Below, one piece after another: positions 4,872-8,206 of a stretch of 8,206 nt of DNA; positions within the stretch are counted from its first letter, which is position 1; each line of letters begins with the position of its first letter. The position numbers were made by a program, and so were the translations under genes. The notes beneath the pieces were generated by a model. That model did not search any database, was not told the origin of the DNA, and saw only the letters and a program-made list of their open reading frames with translations. Origin of the DNA: Christensenella sp. UBA3700 (GTDB lineage: Bacteria > Bacillota > Clostridia > Christensenellales > UBA3700); NCBI GenBank assembly GCA_002372775.1, contig DFIJ01000143.1, forward strand, positions 1 to 8,206. Direction: 5' to 3'.

Positions 4872-4933
4872 TTTAGAACTCCGATAAAAGGACTAGTAAG
4901 AATTTTCTTATCCCTTAACTTTCTTACATATAT

Positions 4934-4962
4934 ATTATAACATAAAATTTTTAAAAATTCAA
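4934..4962 (-). promoter_or_regulatory. Sigma-A-type promoter of the structured RNA locus
   Basis: On the minus strand TTGAAT (4957-4962) is 17 bp from TATAAT (4934-4939), with an A/T-tract spacer. The predicted start is G4927, which is also the first base of a hairpin. The -35 box overlaps the stop codon of the 150-aa gene. This is the third of three matching promoters in the window. Confidence 0.88.
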
Positions 4963-5411
4963 TTTGTTTCTTCTTTATCTTCTTTATTTAAATAAGATGC
5001 AGAAACTTCAACGCCTACCCAGACCTCATTCTTTTCCCAATGGTCATTCATATCAAAATAAAGAGTTAAATAGTAACGCTGAGCTGTGTAAGTTTCAATT
5101 TCCTCTTCCAGTTCCTTAATAAGAGATTCATTCTCTGTAATACGCTCAAGTTTCTCATTAAGAGGATCACTCATAGTCGCTATTAACGTATTCTGCTTTT
5201 TATAATCCTCAATGCTTCTTTTGAAACCCTCGATAGAACGAGTCAGGTCGTTATAAGCTTCATCAAATATTTCTTTAGTGAAAGGAGTTGCGTTTTCATA
5301 AGGTACAATATACTGTAAAGCCTGATAAATAGGATTAGACCTTGAATAATCACCGATAGAGATAAACTTACCATTATCATGCCTAATAAAAAAATCTACA
5401 TACTGTGACAT
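4959..5411 (-). CDS. Coiled-coil phage protein of unknown function (150 aa)
   Basis: I start this gene at the ATG at 5411 (MSQYVDFF...). It has AAGG about ten bases upstream and lies about 45 bp after a strong promoter. The frame is open to a TTG at 5489, but that codon lies inside the promoter -35 box, so the longer version cannot be made from this promoter. The N-terminal 40 residues look globular (FFIRHDNGKFISIGDYS). Residues 48-110 are Glu/Lys-rich with hydrophobic heptads, and the last part is acidic. No family is recognised. The stop is TGA, overlapping the next promoter, so the gene is probably alone on a short transcript unless the upstream message reads through. Confidence 0.82.
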   Translation of the reverse strand: MSQYVDFFIRHDNGKFISIGDYSRSNPIYQALQYIVPYENATPFTKEIFDEAYNDLTRSIEGFKRSIEDYKKQNTLIATMSDPLNEKLERITENESLIKELEEEIETYTAQRYYLTLYFDMNDHWEKNEVWVGVEVSASYLNKEDKEETN

Positions 5412-5460
5412 CTTATAGCACCTTCTTTCTAATTCTTCTTTTCTTATCTTTTCTATATAT

Positions 5461-5489
5461 ATTATAATAAAAATTTTTTTTAAATACAA
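5461..5489 (-). promoter_or_regulatory. Sigma-A-type promoter of the 150-aa gene
   Basis: TTGTAT (5484-5489) and TATAAT (5461-5466) are separated by 17 bp of A/T tract. The -35 lies in the last codons of the DUF5688-like gene. The start is predicted near 5454, leaving a leader of about 43 nt. The promoter also decides the start codon of the downstream gene. Confidence 0.87.
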
Positions 5490-6310
5490 GTGATAAGAAT
5501 ATTCTTATTGTTGTCGTATATATAGCAAGAATCAGAATATACTTCATCAGGGTCTACGAAGCTTGCGTTAGTCAATCTTACCATTTCCTTGAAGCTTTCC
5601 TCTTCTTCTTCATTATAATTCTCTCCATTAAGAATAATTACTTCATGGATACTAGAAGGAAGAATAAGCATTTTATTATAACCATACCTATCAGCGATGT
5701 AATGTAACACCTCTGGTGTAAGAATAGTAGCTGTACTTCCAGTAACATTGGCTGTTACAACATTCATATCGTTAATATCCAAAGAGTCCGGCAAATTATC
5801 TATTCCAGCAGTCATTTCGCTAGGGCGGACAAACAAAGACTCCATTGGATTATAAATCTGAATATGACGATTCAGGAAATTCTTTATACAGAATTCCCAC
5901 ACCTCTGCATCAGAATAACCATGTTCAAAAGTAATTCCAGCATAATAAGAAGTGTTAGGAATATTAACATAAGGCATGTTGCGTCCCTTAGGCAGCGCGC
6001 GCATATATACATAATCTTCCCAATTATTTATAATACCACCAATCTCATCCTTCATATCTTCTATCTCTTGGGACATTTGATTAGTGTCTTCACTTTTGGC
6101 TCTTCGAATCATATCAGAAGCAGCGTACTCGACAGATTCATTGCGATTCTCATACTCATAAGGATAGAGAACAGCTTTAACTACTTCAGAACCTTCTCCA
6201 CCGAAGACGATTCCAATAACCTTTCTACCACCCTTAGTTACTTCCTTAGTTGATACTTCTCCATCATACATTGTCTTAATACAATCTAATACTTCTTGAG
6301 CGTAATCCAT
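5480..6310 (-). CDS. DUF5688-like protein (276 aa)
   Basis: The C-terminal part carries motifs I associate with DUF5688 proteins of gut Clostridia: LPSSIHEVII at residues 217-226, KEMVRLTN at 241-248 and VYSDSCYIYD at 257-266. Residues 183-207 (NVVTANVTGSTATILTPEVLHYIA) match in style the family's segment before the LPSS motif. The family has no known biochemical function; members often occur in many copies in Clostridia genomes and their phages. The N-terminal half is diverged and has an acidic helical stretch at about 74-100. The start has AAGGAG seven bases upstream, and the stop is TAA. The gene begins 23 bases after tRNA-Cys, so it shares the transcript started at 6525-6553 with the suppressor tRNA. 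It would then be expressed together with the recoding machinery. Confidence 0.8.
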   Translation of the reverse strand: MDYAQEVLDCIKTMYDGEVSTKEVTKGGRKVIGIVFGGEGSEVVKAVLYPYEYENRNESVEYAASDMIRRAKSEDTNQMSQEIEDMKDEIGGIINNWEDYVYMRALPKGRNMPYVNIPNTSYYAGITFEHGYSDAEVWEFCIKNFLNRHIQIYNPMESLFVRPSEMTAGIDNLPDSLDINDMNVVTANVTGSTATILTPEVLHYIADRYGYNKMLILPSSIHEVIILNGENYNEEEEESFKEMVRLTNASFVDPDEVYSDSCYIYDNNKNILITCI

Positions 6311-6333
6311 ATTTTTCTCCTTATAATCTCAGT

Positions 6334-6411
6334 TGGAGCTAACGGTGGGATTCGAACCCACGAGACAACAGTTTTGCAGACTGAGGGCTTAAACCGCTTA
6401 CCTACGTTAGC
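6334..6411 (-). tRNA. tRNA-Cys (anticodon GCA)
   Basis: Perfect acceptor stem GCTAACG/CGTTAGC, U73 (the Cys identity base), encoded CCA, anticodon loop CTGCAAA on a stem with four good pairs, and T arm GTGGG-TTCGAAT-CCCAC. It lies ten bases after the suppressor tRNA on the same transcript. Confidence 0.95.
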
Positions 6412-6421
6412 GTTTCTTTGA

Positions 6422-6507
6422 TGGTGGGCAAGGCATGATTCGAACATGCGAAGTCTCTCGACAACTGATTTAGAGTCAGCCTGCTTTAACCACTTGCATA
6501 CTTACCC
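6422..6507 (-). tRNA. Amber-suppressor tRNA (anticodon CTA), Tyr-like body
   Basis: The acceptor stem GGGTAAG/CTTGCCC, A73 and encoded CCA are intact. The anticodon stem GCTGA/TCAGT holds the loop CTCTAAA, so positions 34-36 are CTA and read UAG. The long variable arm (GTC-GAGA-GAC helix) excludes Gln and leaves Tyr, Leu or Ser. A73 argues against Ser. The D arm GCAAGTGGTTAAAGC and the GACTCTAAATC region closely resemble bacterial tRNA-Tyr, whose loop is GACTGTAAATC; one base change, G34 to C34, would convert it, as in the classical supF suppressor. The T arm is GCATG-TTCGAAT-CATGC. It is the first gene after a strong promoter. Confidence 0.93.
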
Positions 6508-6524
6508 TCATTTCTTATAAATAT

Positions 6525-6553
6525 ATTATATCAAAAAATTTATTTATAAACAA
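6525..6553 (-). promoter_or_regulatory. Sigma-A-type promoter of the suppressor tRNA/tRNA-Cys/DUF5688 unit
   Basis: TTGTTT (6548-6553) and TATAAT (6525-6530) with 17 bp of A/T tract between them. The predicted start near 6518 is about ten bases before the suppressor tRNA. It sits 20 bp after the last gene of the upstream operon. Confidence 0.87.
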
Positions 6554-6573
6554 GAAAAAATTAAAATTTCTCT

Positions 6574-6738
6574 TTATATATTTTCTTTTTCTATTTCTTC
6601 CTTTTGTATTTTTCTAAACAACTTACGATTTCGTCTTTTCCAAAAACGCCAGGCCTTACGATTATTCTTTACCCAGCAAGCATACTTACGGTCAAATTTA
6701 TCTTCGAATGTTGCCTTTTTATGAATATTTCCCTTCAT
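6574..6738 (-). CDS. Small very basic protein (54 aa)
   Basis: I choose the ATG at 6738 because AAGGAG lies nine bases upstream of it. An earlier in-frame ATG at 6762 has only a weak purine run before it and would deepen the overlap with the upstream gene from 20 to 44 bases. The protein is rich in Lys, Arg and Trp (WVKNNRKAWRFWKRRNRKLFRK), consistent with a single amphipathic basic helix that could bind nucleic acid. I recognise no family. The stop is TAA. It is the last gene of the phosphoesterase operon, and a promoter for the next unit follows within 20 bp. Confidence 0.7.
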   Translation of the reverse strand: MKGNIHKKATFEDKFDRKYACWVKNNRKAWRFWKRRNRKLFRKIQKEEIEKENI

Positions 6739-7219
6739 ACCATTCTTCTCCTTCAAATCCATTTTCTTTTAACCATCGTTGTAACATTACTCGTTCACTA
6801 CAAAGGTTTGTAGGTGCTTCATGAACCAAAAGTATGAAAGTAGGTTCTATAGAGTGATCGAGAAATTCTTCCCAATCTGCTTGAACTTTGCGGAAGCGCC
6901 GCTCAATGTCCTGGGGATCAAGCTTTGTTAAATGCTTGTAGTATTCCAAAAGGAAATCACAATACCAAGGAAGGTCCGCGGCAAGGTGCGTGCAGCCTTC
7001 TCTTCCAGAACACATACTTTGCGGCGGGAGGTCCAGTCGAGGTACAAAAGGCTCCGCCCGCAATCCATTTAAAACTCCATTTTTATCAATGAATTTGTAT
7101 GCCTTATCACCCGTATGGTCATGGAACCATTTTGGATCTGAAATGGCTGTACTGAACGCTAAGCAGTCCGGCCGCATATTTCTCACTTGATAAAAATAAC
7201 TTGTATATACTTTAATCAT
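6719..7219 (-). CDS. DUF488-like protein (166 aa)
   Basis: The protein opens with IKVYTSYFYQVRNM and later has a conserved-looking segment DPKWFHD ... DKNGVLNGLR. Near the C-terminus FILLVHEAPTNLCSERVMLQRWL resembles the DUF488 strand-helix signature in which a Cys is followed by Arg. The middle region has Cys residues at about 69, 75 and 87 with a nearby His, a possible metal site. The assignment rests on pattern only, and the biochemical role of DUF488 proteins is not established. The start codon overlaps the stop of the phosphoesterase gene (TAATG), with AAAGGA just before it, so translation is coupled. The next gene overlaps its end by 20 bases. Confidence 0.72.
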   Translation of the reverse strand: MIKVYTSYFYQVRNMRPDCLAFSTAISDPKWFHDHTGDKAYKFIDKNGVLNGLRAEPFVPRLDLPPQSMCSGREGCTHLAADLPWYCDFLLEYYKHLTKLDPQDIERRFRKVQADWEEFLDHSIEPTFILLVHEAPTNLCSERVMLQRWLKENGFEGEEWYEGKYS

Positions 7220-7980
7220 TATTCCTTTAACTCTTGTACTAGTCGGTATCTTAAATGAAATCTCGATTCTCCCGACCGATCAAACTCTTGAATATCTTCG
7301 TCACCATGATAATGACCAAAATACCAATGCTTAAATTCAATTTTCCAGTCATTTAATAGATGAAAGAAAAAATGCGTTAATTCATTATCACTCCTATCAT
7401 AAACATAATAAGAATTACGTGCTATCCAACCTTCTGGGGCGCAATGTGTAAGGACATAATCTACCTTAAAATCATACTTTTTAAGGTTATCTATAGCCTC
7501 TTCATATTCTTTCTTTGAAGGCATTTCTCTTGCCCACCAAGAAAGACCTGGAATTCGGCACCACTTATCGGTTGATTCGGCTCCGCCCATTGTAAAAAAA
7601 GTTTTTCCTTCGATATTAAAAACCTGTCCACGCATTAAATGAATTACATTATCAGCTAAAAAATGAACCTTTCCACCATTCCACTCTTCTATTGGAAGGG
7701 AATCAAGGATATCATGGTTTTCATGATTTCCATCAATAAACAGGGTAGTCCACGGGAAACTCTTCCAAATATTTAATATTCTTTTATCTTCATCAAGTAA
7801 CCCGTTACGCTCTAATGAATGATACCAATTAGTCCCAGGTTTTGGATGACCATAAAAACAGGCACCAAAATCTCCCAAAACAATAAGATAATTTATTTTT
7901 TCAACTATTGGAACCTTGGCTAAAATATTTACTTTTTCTATATCCATTAATCCATGTACGTCGCCTGTTATATAAATCAT
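7219..7980 (-). CDS. Calcineurin-like metallophosphoesterase (253 aa)
   Basis: All core motifs of the metallophosphoesterase fold are present in order: GDVHG at residues 6-10, GDFG at 36-39, GNHE at 84-87, THCAP at 178-182 and GHYHGD at 222-227. These residues bind a two-metal centre and hydrolyse phosphoester bonds. The motifs show an active enzyme but not its substrate, which could be a phosphoprotein, a nucleotide, or an RNA or DNA end. The length is normal for a single-domain member, and there is no signal peptide, so it acts in the cytoplasm. Start and stop are both fused to neighbours by TAATG overlaps. In a phage carrying many tRNAs, RNA-end repair or nucleotide turnover is a reasonable but unproven role. 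Confidence 0.92.
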   Translation of the reverse strand: MIYITGDVHGLMDIEKVNILAKVPIVEKINYLIVLGDFGACFYGHPKPGTNWYHSLERNGLLDEDKRILNIWKSFPWTTLFIDGNHENHDILDSLPIEEWNGGKVHFLADNVIHLMRGQVFNIEGKTFFTMGGAESTDKWCRIPGLSWWAREMPSKKEYEEAIDNLKKYDFKVDYVLTHCAPEGWIARNSYYVYDRSDNELTHFFFHLLNDWKIEFKHWYFGHYHGDEDIQEFDRSGESRFHLRYRLVQELKE

Positions 7981-8206
7981 TACCCTATACCAAATCCTAT
8001 AAAATGCTTAAATTCATCCGACATATGAACCTGAACATATCCAAAATCTTCGATCCACTTAAAGTAAAGTCTATCTTCTTCTGTAGCCTGGTAGATTCCC
8101 GGCATTACCTTTTCAATTATAGCATAATCGTAAAGGTATTCGTGGATATCACAAGCATTCTCTTTTACTTTACTAATAGCAGTATCGAGGTCATGATAAA
8201 ACCCTA
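7980..8206 (-). CDS. Unknown protein, C-terminal 74 residues (partial)
   Basis: This frame is open from the right edge to a TAA at 7982-7980, which overlaps the ATG of the phosphoesterase gene (TAATG). The visible part contains KENACDIHEYLYDYAIIEKV and YQATEEDRLYFKWIEDF, and looks like a compact soluble phage protein. I do not recognise it. The codon use and the tight coupling to the next gene argue that it is real. Confidence 0.75.
   Translation of the reverse strand, partial: GFYHDLDTAISKVKENACDIHEYLYDYAIIEKVMPGIYQATEEDRLYFKWIEDFGYVQVHMSDEFKHFIGFGIG

Larger units (their letters stand above)
4179..4927 (-). ncRNA. Large structured non-coding RNA locus with two embedded tRNAs
   Basis: This stretch of about 750 nt follows a strong promoter and has no open frame. 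The predicted first base (G4927) opens a 7-bp hairpin (4921-4927 with 4896-4902). Further exact stems on the minus strand include 4771-4778/4761-4768 (8 bp), 4753-4757/4744-4748, 4717-4723/4700-4706, 4735-4743/4573-4581 (9 bp), 4456-4463/4407-4414 (8 bp), 4245-4251/4231-4237 (7 bp), and 4216-4222/4179-4185 (7 bp) enclosing a second GC-rich hairpin. A tRNA-Met and a tRNA-Glu lie inside. Large ornate RNAs of the GOLLD and ROOL classes are known from phages and occur beside tRNAs, and bacterial Y RNAs contain tRNA-like parts and sit near Ro60 homologues. I cannot recall a signature that would assign this one. The 3' end is uncertain, and it may be several RNAs cut from one precursor. Confidence 0.65.

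Noticed and set aside
4179..4960. tmRNA, RNase P RNA or a group I intron in the structured region
   Set aside because: I could not find the conserved core sequences of any of these by eye, and both tRNAs are uninterrupted.
4959..5489. TTG start at 5489 for the coiled-coil protein
   Set aside because: The TTG is part of the promoter -35 box and lies upstream of the predicted transcription start; the ATG at 5411 has a ribosome binding site.
1..8206. CRISPR array, insertion sequence or rRNA
   Set aside because: No regularly spaced direct repeats, transposase-like frames with terminal repeats, or rRNA-like sequence were seen.

Overview
The window looks like a piece of a large, AT-rich tailed-phage genome (free phage or prophage) that infects a Firmicute, probably a gut or rumen Clostridia. 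The evidence is a tail/baseplate-type structural gene, six tRNA genes scattered between small phage-type genes, strong AAGGAG ribosome binding sites, and three near-consensus sigma-A promoters (TTGNNT-N17-TATAAT). Every convincing gene lies on the minus strand, so the map reads from right to left.

Layout in transcription order. (1) 8206-6574: a partial unknown gene, a calcineurin-like metallophosphoesterase, a DUF488-like protein and a small basic protein, tightly coupled by TAATG junctions or short overlaps. (2) Promoter at 6525-6553, then an amber-suppressor tRNA (anticodon CTA, Tyr-like body), tRNA-Cys and a DUF5688-like gene. (3) Promoter at 5461-5489 and a 150-aa coiled-coil protein. (4) Promoter at 4934-4962 and about 750 nt of highly structured non-coding RNA in which an initiator-like tRNA-Met and an aberrant tRNA-Glu are embedded, followed by a leader and a 505-aa DUF2828/vWA protein of Ro60-like architecture, then tRNA-Ser and tRNA-Pro. 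(5) A small Lys/Glu/Ala-rich helical protein with a perfect UUCG terminator, then a small lipoprotein. (6) A 329-bp structured intergenic region. (7) A tail/baseplate structural gene that runs off the left edge.

Two observations stand out. First, the structural gene is open across two in-frame TAG codons, none of the nine visible gene ends uses TAG, and the window encodes a tRNA that reads TAG. This is a self-contained stop-codon reassignment. The tRNA has a Tyr-type long variable arm, so TAG may mean Tyr rather than the Gln usually reported for recoded gut phages. Second, a promoter-driven ornate RNA locus with embedded tRNAs sits directly upstream of a Ro60-like protein. It recalls the GOLLD/ROOL large phage RNAs and the bacterial Ro-Y RNA modules, but I cannot assign it to any known family by eye.
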